From Pseudomonas marincola (lineage in GTDB: Bacteria; Pseudomonadota; Gammaproteobacteria; Pseudomonadales; Pseudomonadaceae), in the NCBI RefSeq assembly GCF_900116605.1, contig NZ_FPBC01000003.1:1-64000 (forward strand): 64,000 nucleotides of DNA. Direction: 5' to 3'. The notes beneath the pieces were generated by a model, which was not told where the DNA came from, did not search any database, and was given only the letters and a program-made list of their open reading frames with translations. A program made the position numbers and the translations under genes. Positions 16,031 through 25,346 of this stretch are shown here, piece after piece; position 1 is the stretch's first letter, and the number at the start of each line of letters is the position of its first letter.

Positions 16031-16050
16031 GATATGAGCCGAGCTTTCAT

Positions 16051-16656
16051 ATGCGATCGATCCCGCAAGCGATCTTGGAACGCAGCCAATCCCTAAGCGA
16101 AGGTGGAGTTCTTGCGCCCAAGGAGTTTCTTCATCTTGGTAGTCGTGCGGCGGTTGATCAGGCGTTTTGTCGCTTGGCTAAAGCCGGGCAACTGATGCGA
16201 ATAGCGCGCGGTATTTACGTCGCGCCGGTGCGTGAAAAAGACCAGACCAGGGCACCGTCGGCAGAGTCATTGGCGAAATCAATCGCCGCTCAGGGTAAGC
16301 AGTGCATCTCGCTCGATGGCGCACAGGCCGCGAGATCAATGGGGTTGACGCTAGCTGCTTCTACTAAAGAGGTGTACCTGACCACAGGGCGCAGTAAGCG
16401 GTTGGTAGTCGGCTCCCGGACAATTTACTTCCAGCACGCTCCCTACTGGCTGTTCTCATTGGGGGCGACGCCAGCCGGGGATGCGCTCAGGGCGATGGCC
16501 TGGGTGGGTAAAGATCAGGCTGAAAATTCGGCCCAGAAACTTCGTCGACACTTAGCGGAAGTGGAGTGGGAAAGCCTGGGTTCGGTCCGTGCGAGCCTTC
16601 CCAGCTGGATGGCCACCGCCCTTGGCAGGGCCGCGATGTTAAATGAATTGCGTTGA
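16051..16656 (+). CDS. DUF6088 / AbiEi-like antitoxin-type regulator
   Basis: A 201-residue protein with an N-terminal winged helix (AILERSQSLSEGGVLAPKEFLHLGSRAAVDQAFCRLAKAGQL is split by a turn) followed by GIYVAPV. The C-terminal domain has EVYLTTGRSKRLVVGSRTI and a QHAPYWLFSLG segment. This is the DUF6088/AbiEi class of type IV antitoxins and autoregulators. Such genes normally precede a nucleotidyltransferase toxin; here none is present, and an AAA+ ATPase and a subtilase follow on the same strand. It probably represses the cassette through the inverted repeat upstream. Confidence 0.75.
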   Translation: MRSIPQAILERSQSLSEGGVLAPKEFLHLGSRAAVDQAFCRLAKAGQLMRIARGIYVAPVREKDQTRAPSAESLAKSIAAQGKQCISLDGAQAARSMGLTLAASTKEVYLTTGRSKRLVVGSRTIYFQHAPYWLFSLGATPAGDALRAMAWVGKDQAENSAQKLRRHLAEVEWESLGSVRASLPSWMATALGRAAMLNELR

Positions 16657-16759
16657 ACTCAGGCCAGACACTGATTGCTTGTGCGAATAAAAGTTGACGT
16701 ATTCAAGGCCAGAAGCGGGTCTTAACGATTAAACTAACCCCTACGCAAAGGTAGAAACC

Positions 16760-17743
16760 ATGGCTAGCGGCGAACAACTGAAAGCGCTTCTGCGCTCGCA
16801 TATCAAGGGAGATGACACGCATTTCCTTGCCGTTGCTATGCAGATGGCGGCCCATGAGGCTAAGCAGGGTCACGGGAAGCTTGCAGAAGATTTGCGGGCT
16901 CTAATTGATTCGGCCAAGAAAAATCGTCTGCCTTCCGGTCAGCCGGTGCCCATCGGGCAGCCTCGCGGCGAGCTGAGTAACCTGCTGTCAGTAGCTCTTC
17001 CCAAGACCCGCTTTTCGGAAATGATTCTGGACGAGGCCACTCATGCCCGTCTTGGAAGAATCATCAATGAGCAGCGCAACTTCGAGAAGATTCGCGCACA
17101 CGGCCTCTCCCCTCGCCGCAAGCTGCTTTTGGTTGGGCCACCTGGTACCGGCAAGACCATGACCGCCTCGGCGCTTGCCGGCGAGCTCGGGATTCCGCTC
17201 TACATCGTCCGCCTTGATAGCCTCATCACCAAGTACATGGGTGAGACCGCAGCCAAGCTGCGTCAGATTTTTGATGCCATTCGCGATACTCGCGGCATTT
17301 ATTTTTTCGACGAATTCGATGCCATCGGTTCCCAGCGTGGTCTTGCCAACGACGTGGGCGAAATCCGTCGCGTCCTGAACAGCTTTCTGCAGATGATCGA
17401 GCAGGACCAATCCAATAGCCTGATCATCGCTGCCACCAATCACCCTGAAATTCTTGACTACGCCTTGTTCCGACGCTTCGATGATGTTATCGAATACGGA
17501 CTGCCCAATCAGGAACAGACCAAGGCTGTGCTCAAGAATCGACTAGCGAACTTTTCCAAGTCGATTCGCAGCTGGGACAAACTCTGCAAGGTCGCAGAGG
17601 GGCTCAGCCATGCAGAACTTGCGAGGGCGGCAGACGACGCGATCAAGGACACGATCATTCATGACCGTACCGAGATGGCGGTCAAAGACGTGGAAAGGCA
17701 CCTTGAAGAACGGAAGACTTTCCACGGGAGACGGCACTCCTAA
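16760..17743 (+). CDS. AAA+ ATPase of the FtsH/proteasomal type paired with a subtilase
   Basis: A 327-residue ATPase. Residues 1-100 form a helical N-terminal part, then a single AAA+ module. It has Walker A GPPGTGKT at 126-133, Walker B FFDE at 182-185, sensor 1 AATNHP near 225 and arginine finger segment LFRRFDD near 237. A small helical lid domain ends the protein. There is no protease domain of its own. The next gene, 17 bases on, is a subtilisin-like protease, so the ATPase probably unfolds or delivers substrates, or gates that protease. AAA-S8 gene pairs are known in accessory regions; the function is not established. Confidence 0.88.
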   Translation: MASGEQLKALLRSHIKGDDTHFLAVAMQMAAHEAKQGHGKLAEDLRALIDSAKKNRLPSGQPVPIGQPRGELSNLLSVALPKTRFSEMILDEATHARLGRIINEQRNFEKIRAHGLSPRRKLLLVGPPGTGKTMTASALAGELGIPLYIVRLDSLITKYMGETAAKLRQIFDAIRDTRGIYFFDEFDAIGSQRGLANDVGEIRRVLNSFLQMIEQDQSNSLIIAATNHPEILDYALFRRFDDVIEYGLPNQEQTKAVLKNRLANFSKSIRSWDKLCKVAEGLSHAELARAADDAIKDTIIHDRTEMAVKDVERHLEERKTFHGRRHS

Positions 17744-17760
17744 CGTAGTAGAGCATTTAG

Positions 17761-20280
17761 ATGACGGAATCGATCAACGGACAACGGCCTCACTTTCATC
17801 TTCAGGGACAGGGACTACCCGAACGGTTCCGATCCACAGCATCAGCAACACGAGACCCTCGCTACCCCACGCCAAACCGAGGGGCTCATGGCGGAAAACT
17901 ACTCGCTCAACTCCAACATGTCAGCGGTCAGATGGCCTCTGCAGTGCAGCTGCAGCGCGAAGCATCTGAAAGGCAAATGCGACAAGGAGACAGGTCTGAA
18001 GGTGGGTACGGCCTGCAAATCGAATTCCGCAGCGAGCCTGGTTACGCGCTTGCATTCGAAGGCCTTGCCCGAGGCGCTCAGCGCATTGAGCTCATGAACC
18101 TGCGTCATGACCCCGCCACGAATACTGACTTCGCCACGGTATTCGTTCCAGATGGTCAGCTCAAAGCCTTTGAGAAACTCGTCAGGCAATACCTGGAGGT
18201 GGAGACCTCCAAGGGGAGTCCGCGCAACGCTCCGCTCCTGAATCCAATCCAAGAAATCCGAGTCGCAGCTTTCAACGCCCTGTGGACTGATGATCCCGCA
18301 GTGTTGCCGCCAGATGAAAACGAAACCATTTGGTGGGAATTCTGGTTGCCTATCAGGGAAGGCCGTGAAGCAGTGCTGAATCGCTTTAAGTCGGTTGCCG
18401 AAGCATGTGGCTTTCATACATCCGAAAAAGAGCTGAAGTTTCCTGAGCGGACAGTGCTCAACGTTTATGCCTCGCGAGCAGCCATCACTCGGTCACTCTT
18501 GCTGCTCAATGAAGTCGCCGAGATTCGTAGAGCCAAGGACACCGCCGAATTTTTTGATGCCCTTGCGCCGCTAGAACAAAGAGAATGGGTAGAGAACCTG
18601 CTTGAGCGAACCACCCCCGCAGGGGGCGGCAGTATCCGCGTCTGCCTTCTAGATACCGGAGTCAATCGGGGCCACCCACTCTTAACTCAGCACATTGACG
18701 CGAATGACCTCTACACCGTCAACCACAACTGGGGTCTTGCGGATACTACGGGTCATGGCACACAGCTCGCAGGAATCGCCCTTTATGGTGATCTGTTTGA
18801 CCCTCTCAACGGACAGAACCCGATTTCGATCGAGCATCGCCTTGAGTCGGTGAAATTGCTCCCCGCAGCCCAGGGAAATCAAAAGGAGCCCTACGGCGCT
18901 TTGATGATCGACGCCGTAACCCAGCCGGATACCGCCAAGCCGGAAGTGCGCAGGGTCTACAGCATGGCGATCACCAGCCTCGACGACCGAGATCGCGGCC
19001 GCCCCTCCGCATGGTCAGCTGCAGTTGATGAGCTCGCATCCGACGTGTTGGGAGAGAGAGCTAACCCTCGGCTTATCGTCGTGTCCGCCGGCAATGCGGA
19101 CAAGAACCAGGCCACCCACTACCCGCATAACACCACCACCGACGGAATCCATGATCCGGCCCAGGCCTGGAATGCACTGTGCGTAGGCGCTTACACCCAG
19201 AAGGTCACTATCGACCCTCCCAACCCTGGATTGCGCCCGATCGCTGCCGCAGGCAGCCTCAGCCCATACAGCACGACTTCGGGGACCTGGAGCAACTCGG
19301 CTTGGCCCTTGAAACCCGATGTAGTGTTTGAAGGAGGTAACCTGGCCACAGACGGGCAACAAGCATACACCGAGCCCTGTCTTTCCCTTGTAACCACGGC
19401 ACACGAACCAGAACAACGGCTTTTGACGACGACCAGCGCCACCAGCGCAGCATCCGCGCTAGCAGCTCGCATGGCAGCACAAGTATCGACGAACTACCCA
19501 CAGTTCTGGCCCGAGACTGTACGAGCTTTAATCGTGCACTCAGCTGAGTGGCCTGATCGCATGCGGCAGGACTTCCTTGCTGCCGGCACCAAGGCCGGCT
19601 ACGAAAATCTGGTCAAGCACTGCGGCTTTGGCGTGCCAGACCTAAATCGTGCCCTGTGGAGTGCTGGCGACTCCTTGACCATGATTGTCGAGGACCATCT
19701 CAGGCCGTTCATGAGGCAGGGCACCAAGCCGCCCACCGCGCGGGATATGCATCTTCATCTGCTTCCCTGGCCGCAGGAGGAACTGCTCAACTTAGGCAAC
19801 ATCGATGTGGAAATGCGAGTGACACTTTCCTACTTCGTAGAGCCAAACCCCGGTATAGCCGAACGCGGTATCAAGGGGCGTTATCGCTACGAGTCGCATG
19901 GCCTACGCTTCGATGTCAGCCGCCCAAACGAAGACCGTGACCAGTTCCGCCAGCGTATCAACAAGCGTGCACGGGATGAGGAAGAAGGTGGCTACCAGGG
20001 CGGCGGCTCAGATCCGAACTGGCTGCTCGGTACCCAGACACGGCATCGAGGCTCACTCCACTCGGACATCTGGCGAGGTACTGCAGCCGAACTGGCAGGA
20101 CGGGGAATGCTTGGTATCTATCCCGCACTGGGGTGGTGGAAAACGCTTGTTAAGCAGCAGCGATATGACGACACCGTGAGGTACAGTCTGGTGGTGTCGA
20201 TCAGGACTCCGCAAACGGAAGTTGACCTCTACGCGGCAGTGGAATCTCTGATCGAAGCACAGGCAGCGGTCCTGGTCTGA
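17761..20280 (+). CDS. Large S8 (subtilisin-family) serine peptidase of an AAA-protease pair
   Basis: An 839-residue cytoplasmic-looking protein without signal peptide. Residues 1-290 form an uncharacterised N-terminal region, possibly a propeptide or substrate-binding part. The S8 triad follows: Asp298 in LLDTGVN, His332 in TGHGTQL, Ser562 in SATSAAS, with the oxyanion Asn445 in SAGN. The Ser motif has Ala where most subtilases have Gly. A ~270-residue C-terminal beta-rich extension follows. The large size, lack of export signal and AAA+ partner suggest intracellular regulated proteolysis, perhaps triggered by infection or another insult. Confidence 0.88.
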   Translation: MTESINGQRPHFHLQGQGLPERFRSTASATRDPRYPTPNRGAHGGKLLAQLQHVSGQMASAVQLQREASERQMRQGDRSEGGYGLQIEFRSEPGYALAFEGLARGAQRIELMNLRHDPATNTDFATVFVPDGQLKAFEKLVRQYLEVETSKGSPRNAPLLNPIQEIRVAAFNALWTDDPAVLPPDENETIWWEFWLPIREGREAVLNRFKSVAEACGFHTSEKELKFPERTVLNVYASRAAITRSLLLLNEVAEIRRAKDTAEFFDALAPLEQREWVENLLERTTPAGGGSIRVCLLDTGVNRGHPLLTQHIDANDLYTVNHNWGLADTTGHGTQLAGIALYGDLFDPLNGQNPISIEHRLESVKLLPAAQGNQKEPYGALMIDAVTQPDTAKPEVRRVYSMAITSLDDRDRGRPSAWSAAVDELASDVLGERANPRLIVVSAGNADKNQATHYPHNTTTDGIHDPAQAWNALCVGAYTQKVTIDPPNPGLRPIAAAGSLSPYSTTSGTWSNSAWPLKPDVVFEGGNLATDGQQAYTEPCLSLVTTAHEPEQRLLTTTSATSAASALAARMAAQVSTNYPQFWPETVRALIVHSAEWPDRMRQDFLAAGTKAGYENLVKHCGFGVPDLNRALWSAGDSLTMIVEDHLRPFMRQGTKPPTARDMHLHLLPWPQEELLNLGNIDVEMRVTLSYFVEPNPGIAERGIKGRYRYESHGLRFDVSRPNEDRDQFRQRINKRARDEEEGGYQGGGSDPNWLLGTQTRHRGSLHSDIWRGTAAELAGRGMLGIYPALGWWKTLVKQQRYDDTVRYSLVVSIRTPQTEVDLYAAVESLIEAQAAVLV

Positions 20281-20296
20281 GATCAAGGGTTTCAAA

Positions 20297-20326
20297 TGAG
20301 GCCATGGCCCTGAAGCCATGACCTCA
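20297..20326 (+). terminator. Hairpin after the S8 protease gene
   Basis: TGAGGCCATGGC and GCCATGACCTCA pair over 12 positions with one mismatch and a 6-base loop, 17 bases beyond the stop. There is no T-tract; likely marks the end of the cassette. Confidence 0.5.
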
Positions 20327-20386
20327 TCGCTCGCAAAAGCTCGGATTGAGGGTGTCAAAAGGAGTCGATCACAACCCAGTCGACTC

Positions 20387-20587
20387 TTACGGGCTGACCT
20401 GCGCGGTATAGCCCAGATCCTGAATCACCTTGCGGATAGATTCCGCGGGTTCTTGGCTGTCTACCGATACCTTACCGGCAGCACGGTCAATCTCCACTTT
20501 TGCGGTTTCATCTACCGCCTGAATTGCCTTTGTGATCTTGCTTACGCAACTGCCACAACCCATTCCTGATACCTGTAAAACGAACAT
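20387..20587 (-). CDS. copZ: CopZ-like copper chaperone (single HMA domain)
   Basis: A 66-residue heavy-metal-associated domain with the Cu(I)-binding motif GMGCGSC at residues 8-14 and a typical beta-alpha-beta-beta-alpha-beta length. CopZ-type proteins carry Cu(I) in the cytoplasm and hand it to P-type ATPases or to a copper sensor. It lies about 155 bases downstream of the second P-type ATPase on the same strand, its likely partner, which itself lacks an HMA domain. GCGS replaces the commoner MxCxxC arrangement only outside the two cysteines. Confidence 0.88.
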   Translation of the reverse strand: MFVLQVSGMGCGSCVSKITKAIQAVDETAKVEIDRAAGKVSVDSQEPAESIRKVIQDLGYTAQVSP

Positions 20588-20743
20588 AAATCACCTTGTT
20601 AGTTAGGCGGCAAAGATGCCGTAACCTGAGCATCGACCTTGACACGATGGTAAGGTCAAGCCTGTTGTTTAGCGCCAGTAGATGTTCTTTCGGAGTTGAT
20701 TGAATTCCGGTGCCTGCCAGCTGGCGTTAGATACATGCTCATT

Positions 20744-23119
20744 TCAGTCGATGCGGGTTTTCCGCAGTCTCAATGCGTTGAATACAACCGATGCTGAACT
20801 GATGCTCATAGCCAATGCCGCAATCATGGGCGACAGCAAGTGGCCAGTCAGGGGATAAAGCACCCCTGCTGCGAGTGGAATTCCCATGGCGTTATAGATG
20901 AAGGCAAAGGCTAGGTTCTGCCGCATGTTCTTTACCGTGGCCACGGACAATGTTCTTGCCCGTAAGATGCCCATCAGATCACCTTTGACCAGGGTCACCT
21001 GAGCACTGTTCATCGCCACATCTGTACCGGTTCCCATCGCAATACCCACATCGGCACGAGCCAGCGCGGGGGCGTCGTTGATACCATCGCCAGCCATGGC
21101 TACTCGGCGGCCATAGCTCTGCAGATCGGCAACCAACTTTTCCTTGTCCTGAGGTTTAACCTCGCCATGGACTTCTTCGATACCCAACTCCCTGGCAACA
21201 GCCCTTGCGGTTGTAGGCCCATCGCCAGTGGCCATGATGACTTTCACATCGAGCTCTTGAAGCCTGGTGACTGCTTGTTTGGAGGTCGGCTTGATCGGAT
21301 CGGAGACAGCCAGAAGTCCTGCCAGGACACCATCCACCGCTAAGTAGACAATGCTGATGCCCTCCAGGCGGAGCTGCTCTGCACGGTTGCTCAGAGGGGT
21401 GGCATCTACTCCGGCGTCTTCCATCAACGCTGTATTACCCAATTGCAGCTGCCGACCTTCTACTTGGCCGCGCACACCGATGCCTGAGCCCGACTCGAAA
21501 GAGTCCGGCTTGGCCAACTCAATGCCCTGAGCGCGGGCGTAATCAACGATTGCATGGGCCAGCGGATGCTCACTGCCTTGATCAAGGCTTGCAGCCAATC
21601 GCAGCACCTCGTTCGGTTCGAACGGGCCGACACCTTCTGCGCTATGGAATACAGGCCGTCCCTCGGTCAGCGTGCCGGTCTTGTCGACGATCAGCGTATC
21701 GATCTTGCACAGGTTCTCTATGGCACTGGCATCGCGGAACAAGACACCACTGGTTGCAGCCTTGCCAGTCGAGACCATCACCGACATAGGGGTCGCCAGG
21801 CCAAGTGCACAGGGACATGCGATGATCAGTACGGCAACCGCGTTGATCAGACCAAATACCCAGCCCGACTCCGGACCGAACAAGCCCCAGCCGAAGAACG
21901 TGAGGATCGCGATGGCAATCACACCAAGCACGAAGTAACCCGCTACGGCATCGGCCATGCGCTGCATGGGTGCCTTGGAACGCTGTGCTCTGGCGACCAT
22001 CTGCACGATCTGGGACAACATGGTATCGGCTCCCACCTTCTGCGCCTGCATTACCAGGCTACCGTGGGTATTCATGGTTGCGCCGATCAGCGTATCGCCA
22101 ACGCGCTTGGTCACCGGTAGCGGTTCGCCGGTCAGCATGGCCTCGTCGACGGCGCTTTCGCCTTCAAGAACGGTACCGTCCACTGGGACTTTCTCGCCGG
22201 GACGTACTCGCAAATGGTCGCCCAGGTGCACATGGGTCAACGGAATGTCTTCTTCCTGGCCGTCAGGTCTGATGCGTCGCGCGGTTTTGGGTGCCAGGCC
22301 CAATAGTGATTTGATAGCGGCTGAGGTCTGTGAGCGTGCTTTAAGTTCGAGTATCTGGCCCAATAACGTCAGTGAGATGATTACCGCCGCAGCTTCGAAG
22401 TAGACACCAATGCGCCCGTCCTGGAAGAAGGCTTGGGGGAACTGCTGTGGGGCCAGGGTCGCGGCAACGCTGTAGAGGTAGGCTGCCGCTGTACCCAGAC
22501 CAATCAGTGTCCACATATTTGGGCTGCGATGGCGGATCGAGTCGATGCCTCGGGCAAAGAATACCCAGCCGCCCCACAGCGTCACTGGCGTCGCCAAGGC
22601 AAGCTCTACCCAATTCTGCGTTGCGCCATGGAATAGCGTTAACGAGTGGCCGGCCATAGCCAAGGCAGTCACGATGATCGTGAGAGGGAGCGTCCACCAG
22701 AAGCGCCGGGAGAAATCCTTGAGTTCTGAATTCTCCTCTTCCTCTAATTCCGGGATCACTGCCTCCAGGGTCATGCCGCAGATGGGGCAATTGCCAGGTT
22801 GTGGCTGACGTATTTCCGGATGCATCGGGCAGGTGTACTCCGCAGACCCAGAGGCTCTATGTGCGGTAAGCGGTGTTTCATGATGTATATGCTCATCATG
22901 CTGGGGACGGTTCACGTAGCGGGTAGGGTCTGCGCGAAACTTCTCCTGGCATTTCGCGCTGCAGAAGCGGTATGTCTGACCTTCGTGGCTGTCATTGAAT
23001 GGGCTGTCTGGTTTGATGGCCATGCCGCACACCGGATCATGCTGACTCCCGTGTTGGTCTTCATGAAGCTTGGAGTGCTGATGGTCGAGATGGTCCGGAT
23101 TGGTGTGCATAAGGTTCAC
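20744..23119 (-). CDS. Copper/silver P1B-type ATPase with YHS and HMBD N-terminal domains
   Basis: A 791-residue exporter. The N-terminus is His-rich, then a YHS-type domain ([10 protein letters not shown] at residues 28-37, [10 protein letters not shown] at 52-61) and a heavy-metal-binding domain (YTCPMHPEI at 95-103, CPICGMTLE at 111-119). Membrane part: CPC near 435; DKTGTLT near 477; GDGINDAP near 678. There is no CxxC HMA domain, unlike the ATPase at 13116. The layout resembles silver/copper exporters of the SilP type. Its start overlaps the stop of the DUF2933 gene by four bases. Confidence 0.93.
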   Translation of the reverse strand: MNLMHTNPDHLDHQHSKLHEDQHGSQHDPVCGMAIKPDSPFNDSHEGQTYRFCSAKCQEKFRADPTRYVNRPQHDEHIHHETPLTAHRASGSAEYTCPMHPEIRQPQPGNCPICGMTLEAVIPELEEEENSELKDFSRRFWWTLPLTIIVTALAMAGHSLTLFHGATQNWVELALATPVTLWGGWVFFARGIDSIRHRSPNMWTLIGLGTAAAYLYSVAATLAPQQFPQAFFQDGRIGVYFEAAAVIISLTLLGQILELKARSQTSAAIKSLLGLAPKTARRIRPDGQEEDIPLTHVHLGDHLRVRPGEKVPVDGTVLEGESAVDEAMLTGEPLPVTKRVGDTLIGATMNTHGSLVMQAQKVGADTMLSQIVQMVARAQRSKAPMQRMADAVAGYFVLGVIAIAILTFFGWGLFGPESGWVFGLINAVAVLIIACPCALGLATPMSVMVSTGKAATSGVLFRDASAIENLCKIDTLIVDKTGTLTEGRPVFHSAEGVGPFEPNEVLRLAASLDQGSEHPLAHAIVDYARAQGIELAKPDSFESGSGIGVRGQVEGRQLQLGNTALMEDAGVDATPLSNRAEQLRLEGISIVYLAVDGVLAGLLAVSDPIKPTSKQAVTRLQELDVKVIMATGDGPTTARAVARELGIEEVHGEVKPQDKEKLVADLQSYGRRVAMAGDGINDAPALARADVGIAMGTGTDVAMNSAQVTLVKGDLMGILRARTLSVATVKNMRQNLAFAFIYNAMGIPLAAGVLYPLTGHLLSPMIAALAMSISSASVVFNALRLRKTRID

Positions 23120-23361
23120 TTCCTGTTGTCATCCTTGGGGGTATCAGCATCACCTCGATGGGAGTGATCACCGTGGTTGTGACCGAATATGTGCATCAGC
23201 GGGCACAGCAACAGAATCAAATAAAGCAATACTTGAGGGAGGTGGTCAACGTGCTCGCGGGCCACATAAAACACGCCGATGACTGCCAACATAATTATCG
23301 CAATGCCAGTTTTTTCTTTCCAGAAAAACAGTTTTGAGTCTGAGTAGTGGGTGTGGTCCAT
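23116..23361 (-). CDS. DUF2933 small membrane protein
   Basis: An 81-residue protein with two hydrophobic helices ([17 protein letters not shown] and [18 protein letters not shown]) and a His-rich tail ([11 protein letters not shown]). The [14 protein letters not shown] arrangement is the DUF2933 pattern, common beside copper and silver ATPases. It likely sits in the inner membrane and may bind metal with the tail. It overlaps the ATPase start by four bases, so the pair is translationally coupled. The start at 23361 is preferred over an upstream start since it gives MDHTHY, a normal family N-terminus. Confidence 0.82.
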   Translation of the reverse strand: MDHTHYSDSKLFFWKEKTGIAIIMLAVIGVFYVAREHVDHLPQVLLYLILLLCPLMHIFGHNHGDHSHRGDADTPKDDNRK

Positions 23362-23454
23362 GGCGCGATCCTCACGAAATTGAATCATAAGTGAGTTGAC
23401 AGTAGTCGCTATTGCACTCACCTAGATTTATGCACATCAATCCGAACTTAACGC

Positions 23455-23988
23455 TTAGCGTACGTTCACTTTGCCGACCATCCCCGATTGGTAATGGCCT
23501 GGTATGTTGCAAGCGAACTCAAGGCCCGTTGTCTTGGTAAAGGTCCACACCAGTTCTTCAGTGGCGCCCGGCTTGATCAAAACACTGTTTGGATCATCGT
23601 GTTTCATATCGACCATCTTCATCCCGCCCATGGCATGACCCATCTTGCTCATATTCTGCGCGCCCGTTGGAGACAGCGTGCCGTTCTGAAACATTGCGGC
23701 CATTTCTTTTTGATGTGCGGCATGTGCAGCTGCTATGCCCAAGTTGAACTCATGCAGCAGCGAGCCATCATTTTTGAGTACGAAGCGGATGGTTTCTCCT
23801 GCTTTGATATCAATACTCTTCGGCTCGAAAAAGATATCGCCCATCTTGATCTCAATGGTGCGGTCGGCTTTCTTGACGTTTTCTGGTTGGCCAATCTCAC
23901 TTTTGCTATGGCTCGGGCTGCCCATGACAGCAGAGGCGGAAAAAATTAGGGCTGTGGCGAGAAAAAATGAAGTTAGTTTGGTTTTCAT
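23455..23988 (-). CDS. Periplasmic cupredoxin (blue-copper-like) protein
   Basis: A 177-residue protein with signal peptide ending near VMGSP and a cupredoxin domain. Type 1 copper ligands are all visible: His79 (LLHEF), Cys160 (FACNIPGH), His165 and Met170 (GM). A Met/His-rich loop (~113-130, MSKMGHAMGGMKMVDMKH) could bind extra copper. It probably carries electrons or copper in the periplasm for the copper systems of the island. A divergent paralogue is encoded upstream at 24136-24693 on the same strand. Confidence 0.9.
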   Translation of the reverse strand: MKTKLTSFFLATALIFSASAVMGSPSHSKSEIGQPENVKKADRTIEIKMGDIFFEPKSIDIKAGETIRFVLKNDGSLLHEFNLGIAAAHAAHQKEMAAMFQNGTLSPTGAQNMSKMGHAMGGMKMVDMKHDDPNSVLIKPGATEELVWTFTKTTGLEFACNIPGHYQSGMVGKVNVR

Positions 23989-24135
23989 AATGAATCTCTG
24001 AAATGGCGTTGTTGGGCACAGTATTGATGCTAACTAGGCAATGCTGTCAGTTGGCTTACGCGAAAACTACATATCTGAAATATGTACTGAAATCGGGTGC
24101 AGCGTGGCTTTGGCAGGGAGAACCTGATTTTTCTC

Positions 24136-24693
24136 TCAGCGCATTGCGAACTTACCGACCATCCTCGCTTGATCCTGTCTAGGCAGGGTGCAGGAGAAGT
24201 TGAGATTGGCCGTGTCGTGGAAGGTCCAGACGAATTCCTTGGTAGTGCTAGGCTCAACAAGGATGGCGTTAGGATCATCATGTATTTCTTCTACGACTTC
24301 AGGTATACCCGGTGGGTCGGAGTCTTCTAGGCCCGATCTTTCATGCCAGACGATGGACTTTGCTTTGCCTGTTGGCGTCAGCGTGCCGTCTTTGAACAAA
24401 GCAGCCATTTCGCGTTGATGTATCAGTAGCGCTATGGCTTTACCGGTATTGAATACATGCATCAGCGCTCCTTTATTCTTCAACACGAAGCGAACAGTTT
24501 CGCCAGGCCTTACATTGATAGATTCCTGGCCGTAGCTGATGTCATCCATCTTGATGAAACCGGCGCGCGTAGATGGGGGCGCTTGGGTCTGCTGGACAAT
24601 GTTGGGTGCACTGCTGGACGTTTGCGCAGAGGCTTGAGCTACAGCTGCGAAGAGAAGTGCTGTGCCCAAGGGTTGTGAAGGTGAACGTTTCAT
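24136..24693 (-). CDS. Divergent cupredoxin paralogue with an altered copper site
   Basis: A 185-residue exported protein aligned along its length with the neighbouring cupredoxin: RFVLKNKGALMHVFNTG, HQREMAALFKDGTLTPTGKA and EFVWTF match closely. His79, Cys168 and Met178 are kept, but the second His ligand is Gln173 (CTLPRQ in place of CNIPGH). The Met-rich loop is replaced by an acidic segment around residues 120-137. The site may no longer form normal type 1 copper. It arose presumably by tandem duplication and has since diverged. Confidence 0.85.
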   Translation of the reverse strand: MKRSPSQPLGTALLFAAVAQASAQTSSSAPNIVQQTQAPPSTRAGFIKMDDISYGQESINVRPGETVRFVLKNKGALMHVFNTGKAIALLIHQREMAALFKDGTLTPTGKAKSIVWHERSGLEDSDPPGIPEVVEEIHDDPNAILVEPSTTKEFVWTFHDTANLNFSCTLPRQDQARMVGKFAMR

Positions 24694-24857
24694 GATGAGA
24701 CCTCATTGAGGTGGTTAGAAGTCTCATGCTATTCCCAGCATTCTGCCGGGGACTAACCCCCCGAAACTACAAAATGGTCAGCTTGAAAAAAATGCGGCAC
24801 CGTCGAGGTACCGCTAGGCCAAAGGAGCAATCATGAAGGCCTTGAAGATGGGAATTT

Positions 24858-25217
24858 TTAAGGGTGGCACTCTTTATCAGCCATCATCAGTTTGTGCTCA
24901 CGGATCATTTGCGTGAGGACGTCATCAACCAGTTTGTCGTGTCGCTCCATCCATGCGAGATGTTCTTCAGTGGTAATACCCGGATCTGGGTGCTGACTGT
25001 GTAGCTGACTCATCATGTCGCCTAGCATCCCCATATGCTCTTTCATGTGCACATGGCGCTCACTGGCAGGAGCTTTTTCAGCCTGAATCAGCACCGCTTC
25101 GGCTTTGTCTCGCATGTTTTCGATGCGTTCTAGGGTGCGTGCAGCACCTCCTTCGGCCCAAACGGCTGAAGTCAAAAGGAGCGAGCTAACTAGAATTAAA
25201 GATTTAAGCAGTTTCAT
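24858..25217 (-). CDS. PtrA-related exported protein with Met/His-rich helix
   Basis: A 119-residue protein with signal peptide ending near AVWA. The mature start AEGGAARTLERI repeats the N-terminal signature of the 68-residue PtrA-like protein at 5101. The rest is helical and rich in His and Met (HVHMKEHMGMLGDMMSQLHSQH), ending ADKECHP. It is transcribed away from copRS, with a CopR-box-like site 130 bases upstream. A periplasmic copper-binding or signalling role is inferred from family and regulation. Confidence 0.78.
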   Translation of the reverse strand: MKLLKSLILVSSLLLTSAVWAEGGAARTLERIENMRDKAEAVLIQAEKAPASERHVHMKEHMGMLGDMMSQLHSQHPDPGITTEEHLAWMERHDKLVDDVLTQMIREHKLMMADKECHP

Positions 25218-25346
25218 CGAGCAGTCTCCTAAATTGAAGATGGGACTGGCTCCTCTTTACTGTTTGTCATTCGAGGGCCAAGAGCACAACCTAGTACTCA
25301 TGCCTGCACCCTAGACAAGTCATCCTTGCAGATGCCTGAGGCTAGG

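Larger units (their letters stand above)
15687..16050. other. Intergenic region between the ATPase and the DUF6088 gene
   Basis: About 360 bases. It holds a gene remnant at 15842-15988 and an inverted repeat at 15999-16030 next to the DUF6088 start. The segment directly upstream of the ATPase start shows no recognisable MerR-type operator. Confidence 0.5.

Noticed and set aside
24832..24915. A 27-codon frame with an AAAGGAG ribosome-binding site
   Set aside because: It runs into the antisense of the PtrA-like gene and stops quickly; probably chance, though the ribosome-binding site is good.
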